The notes: generated by a model from the sequence alone, not told the origin. 64,000 nucleotides of DNA from Chloroflexi bacterium HGW-Chloroflexi-2 (GCA_002840735.1 PHBY01000007.1:115890-179889); one strand, 5' to 3'; shown: positions 8,194-18,241, counted from the first letter of the stretch. Program-made: numbers and translations.

Positions 8194-9828
8194 TTAGTAT
8201 TCCGGCATTGGTGGACCAGCAGGAGCAGGGTTCTCTTCTGGAACATCGGTGATCAAAGCTTCGGTTGTCAGGATCATGGCTGCGATGGAAGCAGCATTTT
8301 CCAGTGCACCGCGGGTCACTTTGGCGGGATCAATTACACCACATTTGACCATGTCGCCATATTCACTTGTGAGGACATCATAACCAATCTGCATATTATT
8401 GCCATCTCTTTGTGCTTTACGAACATTTTCGATGATGACTGAACCTTCTTTGCCAGCATTTTCGGTGATTTTACGCATCGGAACTTCCAACGCTTTTCGA
8501 ACAATATTCACACCAATTTGCTCGTCATCATATTGCATCTTCAAATTTTCCAGGACATGGATTGCATTGATCAATGCAACACCACCACCAGGGACGATAC
8601 CTTCTTCTACGGCAGCACGTGTTGCTGAAAGAGCATCTTCAACACGATGTTTCTTTTCTTTTAATTCTGTCTCTGTTGCAGCGCCAACACGGATGATGGC
8701 TACGCCACCAGCTAATTTAGCCAGACGTTCCTGCAATTTTTCGCGGTCATAATCACTGGTAGTTTTGTCAATCTCAACTTTGATCTGATCAATACGACCT
8801 TTGATCGCAGCCTCGTCGCCTTTGCCACCTACGATTGTGGTGTTGTCTTTGTCAGCAACCACTTTTTCAGCACGACCAAGGTCAGATACTGTTGTGGTTT
8901 CTAATTTGCGGCCAGTTTCTTCTGAAATTACCTGGGCACCTGTGAGGGTTGCAATATCCTGCAGCATCGCTTTGCGGCGATCGCCAAATCCAGGGGCTTT
9001 TACAGCCAGGACATTGATCATGCCACGGATTTTATTGAGTACCAGGGTAGCCAGTGCTTCGCCATCAATATCTTCTGAGATGATTACCAGATCACGTTTG
9101 CCAACCTGTACCATTTTCTCAAGAACGGGGACGATATCAGCTGCTGCAGAAATCTTCTTGTCGTGGATCAGAATATAAGGCTCGCTGATGACCGCTTCCA
9201 TGTGTTCAGCATCGGTTACGAAATAAGGTGAAATGTAACCACGATCGAACTGCATACCTTCAACATAGTCCTGTTCGAATTCCAAACCTTTGGATTCTTC
9301 AACTGTAATAACGCCATCTTTTCCAACTTTATCCATGACATCAGCGATTAATTCACCGATGGAACGATCCTGAGCGGAAATTGTTGCAACATTGGCGATT
9401 TCATTCTTTTCTCGAATTTCGATTGCCTGTGATTTGATTTCGTCAGCAACCATTTTAGCTGCAGCTTCAATACCACGTTTGAGTAACATTGGGTTGGCGC
9501 CTGCTGCCAGGGTTTTTAAACCTTCGGTTACGATCGCGTGTGCAAGAACTGTTGAGGTGGTTGTGCCATCTCCGGCAATATCATTTGTTTTTGTGGCTGC
9601 TTCTTTGAGCAGTTGGGCACCCATATTCTCAAATGGGTCTTCTAATTCGATTTCTTTTGCTACGGTCACACCATCATGCGTGATGGTTGGTGATCCAAAT
9701 TTGCGGTCCAAGGCCACATTACGCCCTTTTGGACCCAAGGTGGTTGCAACAGCATTTGCTACTACATCAATACCATTGCGTAATTTGCGTCGTGCTTCTT
9801 CTCCAAAAACCAATTGTTTTGCTGCCAT
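8194..9828 (-). CDS. groL: 60 kDa chaperonin GroEL
   Basis: This is the ATP-driven folding chamber that works with GroES. The 544-residue protein has the family signatures: [15 protein letters not shown] at the start, [21 protein letters not shown] (ATP site), GGGVALINA and the [14 protein letters not shown] block. The tail ends [14 protein letters not shown] instead of the usual Gly-Gly-Met repeats, so the flexible GGM tail is absent. It is 27 bases downstream of groES and under the same CIRCE-controlled promoter. Confidence 0.98.
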   Translation of the reverse strand: MAAKQLVFGEEARRKLRNGIDVVANAVATTLGPKGRNVALDRKFGSPTITHDGVTVAKEIELEDPFENMGAQLLKEAATKTNDIAGDGTTTSTVLAHAIVTEGLKTLAAGANPMLLKRGIEAAAKMVADEIKSQAIEIREKNEIANVATISAQDRSIGELIADVMDKVGKDGVITVEESKGLEFEQDYVEGMQFDRGYISPYFVTDAEHMEAVISEPYILIHDKKISAAADIVPVLEKMVQVGKRDLVIISEDIDGEALATLVLNKIRGMINVLAVKAPGFGDRRKAMLQDIATLTGAQVISEETGRKLETTTVSDLGRAEKVVADKDNTTIVGGKGDEAAIKGRIDQIKVEIDKTTSDYDREKLQERLAKLAGGVAIIRVGAATETELKEKKHRVEDALSATRAAVEEGIVPGGGVALINAIHVLENLKMQYDDEQIGVNIVRKALEVPMRKITENAGKEGSVIIENVRKAQRDGNNMQIGYDVLTSEYGDMVKCGVIDPAKVTRGALENAASIAAMILTTEALITDVPEENPAPAGPPMPEY

Positions 9829-9855
9829 ATTTTTATACTCCTGTTATTATTTCAA

Positions 9856-10146
9856 TTACTCTTCAACAATTGCTAAAAGATCGCTTTCCCGTAAGATGAG
9901 CAATTTTTTGCCATCCACTTTAATCTCGGTTCCAGCATATTTTGCAAATAAAACGACGTCACCTTCAACAACATCCATTTTAATGCGATCGCCATCTTCA
10001 TCACGGTCACCAGGACCTACAGACAAAACTTTCCCCTTCTGGGGTTTTTCTTTTGCGGTTTCCGGTAGAACGATGCCACCAGCGGTAACTTCTTCTGCTT
10101 CTATCGGTTCGATCAATATACGACTACCTAATGGTTTTAATTTCAT
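9856..10146 (-). CDS. groS: 10 kDa co-chaperonin GroES
   Basis: This 96-residue lid of the GroEL chamber starts at ATG 10146 ([14 protein letters not shown]), with AGGAGGAAG 6 bases upstream. Key features are the mobile loop [20 protein letters not shown] and the C-terminal [24 protein letters not shown]. It heads the groES-groEL operon. Upstream in-frame codons were rejected because they precede the family start and overlap the CIRCE region. Confidence 0.97.
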   Translation of the reverse strand: MKLKPLGSRILIEPIEAEEVTAGGIVLPETAKEKPQKGKVLSVGPGDRDEDGDRIKMDVVEGDVVLFAKYAGTEIKVDGKKLLILRESDLLAIVEE

Positions 10147-10190
10147 GTGTACTTCCTCCTGCTTTTGCACAAAGGTAAAATTTTGGATTT

Positions 10191-10217
10191 TTAGCACTCT
10201 CAATACAAGAGTGCTAA
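10191..10217 (-). promoter_or_regulatory. CIRCE operator (HrcA binding site)
   Basis: TTAGCACTC, a 9-base spacer and GAGTGCTAA: an exact consensus CIRCE element. It lies directly downstream of the groESL -10 box, where HrcA repressor would block transcription at normal temperature. Confidence 0.97.
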
Positions 10218-10227
10218 ACCGCTTCAA

Positions 10228-10256
10228 ATCTTACCTGTGTTTAAGGTGAAAGTCAA
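10228..10256 (-). promoter_or_regulatory. groESL promoter
   Basis: On the minus strand TTGACT (10256-10251), a 17-bp spacer and TAAGAT (10233-10228). CIRCE begins 10 bases downstream, so the start site falls at or in the operator. Confidence 0.88.
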
Positions 10257-10298
10257 GAGGAAAAAATGATTTCTTATAAAATTCTGATACAAATTTTT

Positions 10299-10390
10299 GT
10301 GTCCTTTCAATAATTAGCGGTCAGGGTGTTTTTGGCGTGCATCCGCACGCCAAAAACACTCGCTTGCCCCGATTTATTGAGATGAGACAA
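10299..10390. repeat. 92-bp dispersed hairpin repeat, copy 1
   Basis: This is a near-identical match (86 of 92 bases) to 57619-57710. The centre is a perfect 15-bp inverted repeat, GTGTTTTTGGCGTGC / GCACGCCAAAAACAC, with a 4-base loop (ATCC here). The ends are imperfect inverted repeats (TGTC..TTTCAATAA and TTATTGAGAT..GACA). It sits between the groESL promoter and the end of the TPR gene. No protein is encoded, so it resembles a REP or MITE-type unit. Confidence 0.9.
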
Positions 10391-10429
10391 ATTTTTTATA
10401 GAAATAATCTAACCCATCGGTTGTATCCA

Positions 10430-11779
10430 TTAACGAGTAATGCCATAAGAAGCACATATCTCTTCACTTGGTTTCACAATGCTCATTACACCATCATTAT
10501 CTGCGAAATCTTTTCGGATTGTATCAAAGACTACCAGGGCACGTTCACAATATCCCGTTCCATCCCGATGCATGGCAGCTAGAACTGAACCATATGAGTA
10601 GTAATAAACAACTGTACTTTCAGTCAACGGTAAACCCACAATATCATAAGGGGGAACTTCCTCTTCAGGAGTATTCTCGGAACATTCCTGGCGGACAATA
10701 CAACTTTCCAAAGCAGTGCACCCATCTATGGCACAGGCAAAAGCCGGGATCGAACCCTCATAATTTCGTGAACGAAAATAAACCAACCCTAATTGAGAAT
10801 ATACATACGGATCTTCAGGAGTTATCTCTAATGCACGCATGACATTTCTGGCTGCGATAAAGAACTCTCCGATTTGACTGTATGTTCTGGCAATGCCCAG
10901 GTATGGAATGGGGTCTGCCACCTTGTTTTGTTCGTTGATCTTAGCAGCCAATGCAAAATATTCCAATGCTTTATCATATTGCTTCAACTCACGATAATTT
11001 ACCCCAATGGATAAGTGTATGAACGTTAAATTCGGATTGATTTCTGCTGCCTTTTTATAAGCTTCAATTGCTTCATCATAGCGAAAACCTTGTGATTCAA
11101 GTACAAAGCCATAAACCCGATAAGCATCGAAAGAGGTGTTGTCCATCGCTACTGCTCGCTCTGCAAAATCCAGTGCATCGCTATAGCGCAATTGGCGCAT
11201 ATAAATTTCTGCCCGAAAGGCTACTGCTAACACATTATTGCTATCCAATTGTAATGCTCTTGCAGAGGCCTGTTCAGCGTTAAAAACATAATCCTCTGCT
11301 TCATTACCAGAATAAGCAGGGTTTGAGTACCAGTCATAAGTGAGTGAGAGAATAGCATAGGCAGTACTATCTTCTGGATTCAATTCGACTGCTTTTTCAG
11401 CCGAATGTATAGCTTCTTCCAGACGCTCCTTTTTCTGGGCGTCGGTTGTAAGTAAGTTCGAGGAATAAGTTTGAATACGTGCTAATTCAGCCCAGATTGT
11501 TGAATTATTGGGCTCAATTTCAACTGCTTTTCGATATGCTTCGACCGCAGCCGGGATATTTCCAGCCTGAAATTGTGTTTCACCCTCTAAAGCGTATGAA
11601 TTTGCAGTTCTGGTGGGTTTTGGTGTCGGTAGGAATGGTTTTTCAATATTGCCAGCATCTACTTCTCTTAACACAAACGCAGCTATTAATATAAACAACA
11701 ATAAAAAATAGATCCTAATTGGATTATTTTTTCTCTGCGATCTAAATAGATGATTATCATCCGGGAGTCGTATTCCCAT
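10430..11779 (-). CDS. Membrane-anchored TPR-repeat protein
   Basis: This 449-residue protein has a basic cytoplasmic N-terminus, one transmembrane helix (about residues 23-41), a short Pro/Thr linker and then about seven to eight tetratricopeptide repeats (about 60-345, e.g. AAVEAYRKAVEIEPNN, DALDFAERAVAMDN, DEAIEAYKKAAEINPN). TPRs are protein-binding scaffolds. The C-terminal part has several cysteines (CAIDGC, SCIVRQEC, YCERA, EEICA) that could form disulfides outside the cell. It is a paralogue of the next gene upstream, with the same NPIRI...TPTRT layout. The binding partner is unknown. Confidence 0.85.
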   Translation of the reverse strand: MGIRLPDDNHLFRSQRKNNPIRIYFLLLFILIAAFVLREVDAGNIEKPFLPTPKPTRTANSYALEGETQFQAGNIPAAVEAYRKAVEIEPNNSTIWAELARIQTYSSNLLTTDAQKKERLEEAIHSAEKAVELNPEDSTAYAILSLTYDWYSNPAYSGNEAEDYVFNAEQASARALQLDSNNVLAVAFRAEIYMRQLRYSDALDFAERAVAMDNTSFDAYRVYGFVLESQGFRYDEAIEAYKKAAEINPNLTFIHLSIGVNYRELKQYDKALEYFALAAKINEQNKVADPIPYLGIARTYSQIGEFFIAARNVMRALEITPEDPYVYSQLGLVYFRSRNYEGSIPAFACAIDGCTALESCIVRQECSENTPEEEVPPYDIVGLPLTESTVVYYYSYGSVLAAMHRDGTGYCERALVVFDTIRKDFADNDGVMSIVKPSEEICASYGITR

Positions 11780-11818
11780 TCATTTACCCTGTAAAATCAG
11801 ATTTGTGAAATCTGATTA

Positions 11819-13015
11819 TTATTCTTCACTGACACCAGTGCAAATATCAACAATAACACCCGCATTGTAAACTGTTATCTCATCTCCCCCAACATTTTTC
11901 AACAATGCTTCAGAAATTTGCAAGGCTTCTGAACATTCATCAACACGAGCAAGTGCCAAACCATAAACCTGGTAATATTGTGAAATTATTCCATAATCCA
12001 AAGGAAGGGCTTCGATCGTTGTTCCAGCATCTGAAGTTCCTCCTCGTATAACCAATCGCAACATAGTTATCGCATTGGGATAGTTAAAATTACGATAAAA
12101 CAAAACGCCTAGATTGCCGTAATAATACGGGTTTGTTGGATCATCGACAATCGCCTTTTCTGCGTATTGGATAGCAGTTGCATACGAACCTATGGTTTGA
12201 TAGACTCTCGAAAGATAGACGTCAGGTAATGGGTCGGACGGATTAAGTAAATCTGCTTCCCTGAAAGCCTCAACAGCTAAATCATATTCTGCAACATCTG
12301 GATAATAATAAACCCTTCCCAAACGCATATATAATTCCGGAATATATTTATTAATGGAAATTGCAGCAGCATATTCCTGTACAGCTTCACCATAACTTCC
12401 TACTAATTCCTGAACGTATCCTCTGGCTCGATGTGTTTCAAGAGCATTGGGATTCAGATCCCTGGCTTTTTGAGAATTCGAAATGGCATTATCAATCACG
12501 CCTACAGCAGCGGTGTCTGATTCATATTGCAGTCCATATACTTCAGCTATATAGGCATAAGGAACATGATTGTTAGGGTCCAACTCAATTGCGCGTTTGA
12601 GGGATGCCGTTCCATTCAAATAATCACCAGATAATCCCTGAGCCCAACCACGCAAAGCATAAGCCATTGCATTGTTCTCATTAATCAATAAAGCATTACT
12701 TGCCTGTTCCAGGGCTTCATCGTATCGACCCAGGTAAATTAATAAACGAGCCAGAGAAATATAGTTACCAGTGTTCGTCGAATCAGCCAGAATTGCCTGC
12801 CGGTAGGCTTCAATCGCCTGGGATAATTTTCCTTCATTTTCTAATGCCTGCGCATCAGTCACAAAAGATTCTGGTGCTCGGGTTGGTGTTGGTGTAGGGA
12901 TAAAGAGGGGTGGAACGTCCGCAATGACAACCTGATTCACATAAATTCCGACACCAATTAAAACGACTAATAGAAGAATCCTGATTGGATTTCCACGGCG
13001 CTTGTGCTTATTCAT
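11819..13015 (-). CDS. Membrane-anchored TPR-repeat protein, paralogue of the adjacent gene
   Basis: From ATG 13015 the protein has 398 residues: a basic MNKHKRRGNPIRI start, one membrane helix (about 13-31), a TPTPTRAPES linker and about seven TPRs (about 45-330, e.g. AIEAYRQAILADSTN, EALEQASNALLINENN, YDLAVEAFREADLLNPSD). Two C-terminal cysteines match the cysteine-rich end of its neighbour. The start was chosen because an upstream ATG at 13042 falls at the expected transcription start. Orientation, 39-base spacing and architecture suggest an old tandem duplication transcribed as one unit. Confidence 0.85.
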   Translation of the reverse strand: MNKHKRRGNPIRILLLVVLIGVGIYVNQVVIADVPPLFIPTPTPTRAPESFVTDAQALENEGKLSQAIEAYRQAILADSTNTGNYISLARLLIYLGRYDEALEQASNALLINENNAMAYALRGWAQGLSGDYLNGTASLKRAIELDPNNHVPYAYIAEVYGLQYESDTAAVGVIDNAISNSQKARDLNPNALETHRARGYVQELVGSYGEAVQEYAAAISINKYIPELYMRLGRVYYYPDVAEYDLAVEAFREADLLNPSDPLPDVYLSRVYQTIGSYATAIQYAEKAIVDDPTNPYYYGNLGVLFYRNFNYPNAITMLRLVIRGGTSDAGTTIEALPLDYGIISQYYQVYGLALARVDECSEALQISEALLKNVGGDEITVYNAGVIVDICTGVSEE

Positions 13016-13048
13016 GTTTAATCTTTTGTTGCTTAGATACATGTTATC

Positions 13049-13078
13049 ATCTTACCATTATCGTTTTTTCTTCGTCAA
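13049..13078 (-). promoter_or_regulatory. Promoter of the TPR gene pair
   Basis: On the minus strand TTGACG (13078-13073), an 18-bp spacer and TAAGAT (13054-13049). Confidence 0.65.
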
Positions 13079-13261
13079 GATGCATCGAATGAATTTCCTT
13101 CCATATTAAGGAATCTTAACCATAAGAAAACTTAAATTGATTTTAGTCATTAGAACTACAATCAGATTCGCGCTACACTAATCAAAACCTTTGTAATTAA
13201 TTACAACAATACTGGGCAATATTTACTTGCTATTCATTAATCCTCAGGCTAAAATCATCAC

Positions 13262-14029
13262 ATGAAATTTGACGTTTTCAGTCTTTTTCCTTCCATATTC
13301 CATTCATATTTTGAAATTTCCATATTGCAAAAAGCAATAGAGAAAAATTTAATAAACATAGAAATTCATAATATTCGAGATTGGACATTTGACAAGCACC
13401 ATATCACGGATGACACTCCTTATGGCGGTGGTGGTGGTATGGTCATGAAAGCAGAACCTATCTTTAGAGCAGTCGAAGATGTAATTGGAGAAAAATCCAA
13501 AGCCCCGATTATTCTGATGTCCCCACAGGGTCGACCTTTCACTACACAAATTGCATTTGAATTATCAAAATACCCACGAGTAGCAATCATATGTGGCCGC
13601 TACGAAGGTATAGATGAAAGAGTGATTGAGCATCTTATCACCGATCAAATTTCCATTGGAGATTTTGTTGTTACTGGCGGTGAATTACCAGCACTGATGG
13701 TGATTGATGCTGTCGCCCGATTTATCCCCGGCGTTTTAGGCGATCCGGAAGGGGCATTGGATGATAGTTTTGGAAATGGGTTATTGGAGTATCCCCATTA
13801 TACCCGTCCAGAAAAATTCAGAGAATGGCAAGTTCCAGACATTTTATTATCCGGTCACCATGCAAATATTGACAAATGGCGCAGAGAACAATCATTAATC
13901 AGAACTTATTATTTGAGACCCGATTTATTACCAGGAGCTAATCTTAGTGCTGTAGATATTGTTTTTCTAACCAAGTTAGAGGAAAAGGAGAAGTTGGGGA
14001 ATTTTTGGATTCCGAAGAGATCTGAATAA
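13262..14029 (+). CDS. trmD: tRNA (guanine-37-N1)-methyltransferase
   Basis: TrmD methylates G37 next to the anticodon and so prevents frameshifting. The 255-residue protein has the family landmarks [51 protein letters not shown] (the deep SAM-binding knot), [16 protein letters not shown] and PHYTRPEKF. The length is normal. In most bacteria it sits with rpsP, rimM and rplS. None of these are next to it here, so the usual cluster is broken. Confidence 0.96.
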   Translation: MKFDVFSLFPSIFHSYFEISILQKAIEKNLINIEIHNIRDWTFDKHHITDDTPYGGGGGMVMKAEPIFRAVEDVIGEKSKAPIILMSPQGRPFTTQIAFELSKYPRVAIICGRYEGIDERVIEHLITDQISIGDFVVTGGELPALMVIDAVARFIPGVLGDPEGALDDSFGNGLLEYPHYTRPEKFREWQVPDILLSGHHANIDKWRREQSLIRTYYLRPDLLPGANLSAVDIVFLTKLEEKEKLGNFWIPKRSE

Positions 14030-14078
14030 CTGAATAGTTGAATCAAATTCTGAATTTATAATAAAAGGGAGATCAATA

Positions 14079-15332
14079 ATGCAACAAAAACTGAGTTACC
14101 CGAAAACATTTTTGCTTGGATTTGGATTTTTTGGTGTCAGCGTCATCTGGTCTGTTTACAATGCATTTGTACCTTTATTCCTGAATGGCAAATTTGGGCT
14201 GAGTGCTGCATGGATTGGCTTTTTCATGACATTGGATAATATTGCAGCTTTCTTAATTCAACCTTCTGTCGGTGCTTATTCTGATCGACTTAGAACACCA
14301 ATTGGACGCCGTATGCCATTCATCTTAATCGGAGCGCCAATTGCAGCAATAGCTTTTGGATTAATTCCTATTGTTTCCGTTCTTCCGTTGTTTGTTCTCT
14401 GTACTAGCACATTATTGATCAGTATGGCGCTCTGGCGAACACCAGTCATTGCATTAATGCCTGATATTACTCCATCCAGATTTCGATCACAGGCAAACGG
14501 GGTAATCAATTTCATGGGTGGTGTCGGTTCCATTATTGCATTTTTAGTCGGTGCCAGTTTATATGAAAAAAACCCTAACTATCCCTTCTGGTTAGGTTCA
14601 GCTTTGGTGATTATATCCTCGCTGCTTGTGTTCGCTTTTATCCGTGAACCAAAAAACATCGAAGTCTCACAGGATCAAAAACCGAGTCTTATTCATGCGC
14701 TTGCTGAACTCATTAAAGAAAAAGAGAAAAGCCCGTTACGAATTTTAGCAGCGATTTTCTTTTGGTTTGTTTCCTATAATGCCATCGAAGCCTTTTTCAC
14801 GTTATATGCGGTAAAACATTTGCTTTTACCCGAAGCGGATGGTGCCAGATTATTAGGTCAACTTTCATTAATATTTGTGCTAATGGCACTTCCTTCGGGT
14901 TTTATTGGCGCAAAATTTGGTCGAAAACGAACCATCATGACCGGTGTTTTTATAATGGGATGTGCCATTTTCTCAATGTATGTCCTGCCAGTCGACACAT
15001 TGACTGTTCTTTTTACCAAACTTCCTGTGGTTGGTAATTTCTATTCTGTCAGTATCGTTCTGATGATTGCAGGTTTTTCCTGGGCATTGATTAATATCAA
15101 TTCGTTACCAATGGTCGTGGATATGACCACTGATAGCCACATCGGCACATTCACGGGACTTTATTATCTTGCTTCAACCATGGCCGCTATATTAGGTCCA
15201 AATTTAAATGGTTGGATTGTGCAGTTGAGTGGCAATAATTACAACCTGATGATGCTATTCTCCCCGCTCTTCATGTTGGCAGCTTTTATTATGATGTTAG
15301 GCGTCAAACGTGGTGAAGCGAAAAAGGAATAA
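14079..15332 (+). CDS. Major facilitator superfamily transporter, SLC45-like
   Basis: This is a 417-residue polytopic protein with about 12 membrane helices and a loop around residues 190-215. The first cytoplasmic loop carries the MFS motif as GAYSDRLRTPIGRRMPFI, which closely resembles sugar/proton symporters of the SLC45 and glycoside-pentoside-hexuronide type. A second MFS-like loop GAKFGRKR is in the C-terminal half. The substrate is probably a sugar or glycoside, but this is only inferred. AAGGGAG lies 8 bases before the ATG. It is 49 bases after trmD and may be co-transcribed. Confidence 0.8.
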   Translation: MQQKLSYPKTFLLGFGFFGVSVIWSVYNAFVPLFLNGKFGLSAAWIGFFMTLDNIAAFLIQPSVGAYSDRLRTPIGRRMPFILIGAPIAAIAFGLIPIVSVLPLFVLCTSTLLISMALWRTPVIALMPDITPSRFRSQANGVINFMGGVGSIIAFLVGASLYEKNPNYPFWLGSALVIISSLLVFAFIREPKNIEVSQDQKPSLIHALAELIKEKEKSPLRILAAIFFWFVSYNAIEAFFTLYAVKHLLLPEADGARLLGQLSLIFVLMALPSGFIGAKFGRKRTIMTGVFIMGCAIFSMYVLPVDTLTVLFTKLPVVGNFYSVSIVLMIAGFSWALININSLPMVVDMTTDSHIGTFTGLYYLASTMAAILGPNLNGWIVQLSGNNYNLMMLFSPLFMLAAFIMMLGVKRGEAKKE

Positions 15333-15389
15333 AACTTCTTAATTCAAAATTATTGACATTAATCACTGACAATTCATCATTATTACCTC

Positions 15390-15444
15390 TTGTATTTGAT
15401 TTTAGGAAAGTGATATACTAAAGTCGATACGTCGGACGCGTATC
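15390..15444 (+). promoter_or_regulatory. Promoter and possible operator of the BMP transporter
   Basis: TTGTAT (15390-15395), an 18-bp spacer and TATACT (15414-15419). Immediately downstream, where transcription should begin, is the inverted repeat GATACG-N7-CGTATC (15426-15444). A repressor bound there would block initiation. Confidence 0.55.
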
Positions 15445-15485
15445 AATTATCCTATTTACTTACATTATTCGGAGGAGAATAAAAA

Positions 15486-16538
15486 ATGTCTAAAAAAGTT
15501 TCTGTTTTAGTAGCAATTCTTGTTTTGGCATCGATGGTTTTAGCAGCCTGCCAACCCGCTGCACCAGCTGCAGAGCCAGCTGCACCCAAAATCAAGGCCT
15601 GTCAGGTGACCGACACAGGCGGTATTGATGATAAATCATTCAATGCAACTGCCTGGTTAGGTATGCAAAGAGCTGAGCAGGATTTTGGTGTTGAAGTTCT
15701 GTATCTGGAATCACAACAACAATCAGACTACGAAGTCAACCTGAACACATTCGTTGAAGCTGGTTGTGATTTGATCGTTCCCGTTGGATTCCTTTTAGCA
15801 GACGCAACCAGTGCCGCCGCTGATACAAATCCCGATCAAAAATTTGCAATCGTGGATGTTGATTATTTAGGTCAACCAAATATTCTTGGGAATGCAACAA
15901 AAATTGACCAGGGAACATTTCTTGCTGGTTATTTAGCCGCTGGTATGACCAAAACCGGTATAGTTGGAACCTATGTTGGTATCCTCTTCCCCGCAACCCA
16001 GGCATTCATGGATGGTTATGCGATGGGTGTCGCGAAATACAATGAAGTACATGGGACAGCAGTGGAAGTTCTTGGTTGGAACATGGAAACCCAACAGGGT
16101 CTTGAAGTTGGTAACTTTGAAAGCCTGGATGATGGCCGCGCGTTAGGCGAACAACTGCTGGATGAAGGCGCTGACATCATCATGCCAGTAGCTGGTCCAG
16201 TTGGTCTTGGAACATTAGCTGTACTACAAGAACGTGGTACTGGCCTTTTGATCGGTGTCGATAATGACTGGTCAGTAGCCAATCCTGATAAAGCTGATTA
16301 CATTCTGGCAAGTGCATTAAAGAAAATTGATGTATTCGTCTATGAGAGTATTGAAGCAGTTGTAAATGGTACATTTGCAGGTGGATCACCCTACATGCTT
16401 ACACTTGAAAATGGTGGAACAGCACTTAGCTATGGTTCAAAATGGGCAGATCAGGTTCCTGCTGAATTAAAAGCTGAAATTGAAGGTTTGATTCCCGGAA
16501 TTATTTCTGGTGAAATCGCAACCATGCCAACCCGCTAA
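15486..16538 (+). CDS. BMP-family nucleoside-binding lipoprotein (PnrA-like) of an ABC importer
   Basis: This 350-residue protein has a lipoprotein signal peptide with lipobox LAAC (Cys 21) and an Ala/Pro linker. The fold follows the BMP family: VTDTGGIDDKSFNATAWLGM, YLESQQQSDYEVNL, GFLLADATSAAAD, FAIVDVDY and VGTYVG. Known members (TmpC/PnrA, BmpA) bind purine nucleosides outside the membrane. A terminator hairpin separates it from the ATPase gene, which would give more binding protein than transporter. Confidence 0.93.
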   Translation: MSKKVSVLVAILVLASMVLAACQPAAPAAEPAAPKIKACQVTDTGGIDDKSFNATAWLGMQRAEQDFGVEVLYLESQQQSDYEVNLNTFVEAGCDLIVPVGFLLADATSAAADTNPDQKFAIVDVDYLGQPNILGNATKIDQGTFLAGYLAAGMTKTGIVGTYVGILFPATQAFMDGYAMGVAKYNEVHGTAVEVLGWNMETQQGLEVGNFESLDDGRALGEQLLDEGADIIMPVAGPVGLGTLAVLQERGTGLLIGVDNDWSVANPDKADYILASALKKIDVFVYESIEAVVNGTFAGGSPYMLTLENGGTALSYGSKWADQVPAELKAEIEGLIPGIISGEIATMPTR

Positions 16539-16556
16539 TTAAAATCAAACTCAAAT

Positions 16557-16590
16557 AAAAAGGAGCCAGGAAAAAACCTGACTCCTTTTT
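16557..16590 (+). terminator. Terminator or attenuator between the binding protein and ATPase genes
   Basis: AAAAAGGAG(C)CAGG pairs with CCTGACTCCTTTTT around an A-rich loop. It sits inside the transport operon, so it probably acts as a partial terminator. Confidence 0.8.
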
Positions 16591-16663
16591 CAATTTTTCA
16601 AAATTTTTCCTTATGATACAATAATTAAAATTTTCCATTAACCTGATAAAAAAAGAGGTATAA

Positions 16664-18229
16664 ATGGCTCCAGTTCTTGAACTTCGTGGCATTACCAAAA
16701 GGTTTCCAGGGGTATTAGCCAACGACCATATTGATCTGACCGTTGAAAAAGGTGAAATCCATGCCCTGCTGGGGGAAAACGGTGCAGGTAAGACCACCCT
16801 CATGAATATTTTATATGGGTTGTATCACCCCGATGAGGGTGAGATCTTTGTAAACGGTCAAAAACTTGACGTCCATTCGCCAATTGACGCCATTAAATCC
16901 GGAGTTGGTATGGTGCATCAACACTTCATGTTGGTGCCTGTATTTACGGTCACCGAAAACGTTATGCTCGGCGAAGAGTATGTTAAAGCAGGAGGCGTTC
17001 TCGACCGAACAAAAGCCGCCAATAAAATCCGGGAAATATCTAACATCTACAAATTGGATATTAATCCAGATGCCTACATCAGCGATATTCCTGTGGGTAT
17101 GCAACAACGTGTTGAAATTATCAAACTTCTTTTCCGTGAAGCGAACATCCTGATTATGGATGAACCTACTGCAGTACTGACTCCGCAGGAAGTTGAAGAG
17201 CTCTTTAAGATCATGCACACCATGATTGAACAGGGAAAATCGATTATTTTCATCACTCATAAATTAGGCGAAGTGATGGACATTGCTGACCGCATCACCG
17301 TTATTCGAGGGGGCAAAGTTGTGGGAAGTACCACACCAGCAGAGTCAGATTTGAACGATCTGGCGAGCATGATGGTCGGTCGGGATGTCAACCTTGAAGT
17401 TGAAAAATCGGAAAGTGTTCCCGGTGAAGTGGTTTTTGAGGTTGAAAACCTCAAAGTTTTAGATTCAGTGGGTGCATTAGCTGTCAATGACATGTCCTTC
17501 AAAGTCCATGCTGGCGAAGTCCTGGGGATTGCAGGTGTCCAGGGAAATGGTCAAACCGAATTGGTTCGAGCGATTACTGGTTTATTGCAAGCTGTTGATG
17601 GTGATGTGCGACTTTGTGGTCATAATATTACCCATCTTTCACCCAGAAAAATAACAGAGATAGGAAGTGCACACATTCCAGAAGATCGCCAGAAAGATGG
17701 TCTGGTACTGGGATTTCCGATAACAGACAATCTTGTTCTGAACACCTATTATCTGGAACCGAATTCAAAATCCATCTGGATGGACCAAAAATCAATCAAC
17801 GAAAATGGTAAAAAACTGGTAGAAAGTTTCGATATCCGAACACCCAGCCCATTTGTACCAGCCCGTAATCTCTCAGGTGGAAATCAACAAAAAGTTATTG
17901 TAGCTAGAGAATTTTCCCGACCCATAAAATTTTTAGTCGCCTCCCAACCCACCCGTGGACTGGATGTTGGATCCATTGAATTCATCCATAAACGCTTAAT
18001 TGAAAAGAGAGATGATGGTTGTGCAATTCTTCTAGTCTCAACCGAATTGGACGAAATTATGCAGTTATCTGATCGGATTGCCGTTGTTTATCGCGGAAAA
18101 CTATTGGATATTCTGGACGCTAAGAACGCGACAAAGGAAATAGTTGGTTTATTGATGGCAGGGATCATCCCAAGCGAAGAAGAAAAACAAAAGCTTCTCG
18201 CTAAGAAAAAACAGATTCTGATAACATAA
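16664..18229 (+). CDS. Nucleoside ABC transporter, duplicated ATPase subunit
   Basis: This 521-residue protein has two fused ABC domains. Domain 1 (about 5-240) has Walker A GENGAGKT, Q-loop VHQHFML and Walker B LIMDEPTAVL; its signature is the unusual ISDIPVGMQQRV. Domain 2 (about 255-505) has a degenerate Walker A (GVQGNGQTEL) and the signature NLSGGNQQKVIVAREF. This asymmetric double ATPase is usual for RbsA/YufO-type simple sugar and nucleoside importers. The Walker B region of domain 2 reads FLVASQPTRGLD rather than D-E. It is followed after 12 bases by the first permease. Confidence 0.94.
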   Translation: MAPVLELRGITKRFPGVLANDHIDLTVEKGEIHALLGENGAGKTTLMNILYGLYHPDEGEIFVNGQKLDVHSPIDAIKSGVGMVHQHFMLVPVFTVTENVMLGEEYVKAGGVLDRTKAANKIREISNIYKLDINPDAYISDIPVGMQQRVEIIKLLFREANILIMDEPTAVLTPQEVEELFKIMHTMIEQGKSIIFITHKLGEVMDIADRITVIRGGKVVGSTTPAESDLNDLASMMVGRDVNLEVEKSESVPGEVVFEVENLKVLDSVGALAVNDMSFKVHAGEVLGIAGVQGNGQTELVRAITGLLQAVDGDVRLCGHNITHLSPRKITEIGSAHIPEDRQKDGLVLGFPITDNLVLNTYYLEPNSKSIWMDQKSINENGKKLVESFDIRTPSPFVPARNLSGGNQQKVIVAREFSRPIKFLVASQPTRGLDVGSIEFIHKRLIEKRDDGCAILLVSTELDEIMQLSDRIAVVYRGKLLDILDAKNATKEIVGLLMAGIIPSEEEKQKLLAKKKQILIT

Positions 18230-18241
18230 AGGAATCGAAAT

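Noticed and set aside
8399..10249. Long plus-strand open frames opposite groEL and groES
   Set aside because: These are shadows of the strongly biased groEL codons; the products are Ser/Ala-rich with no family pattern.
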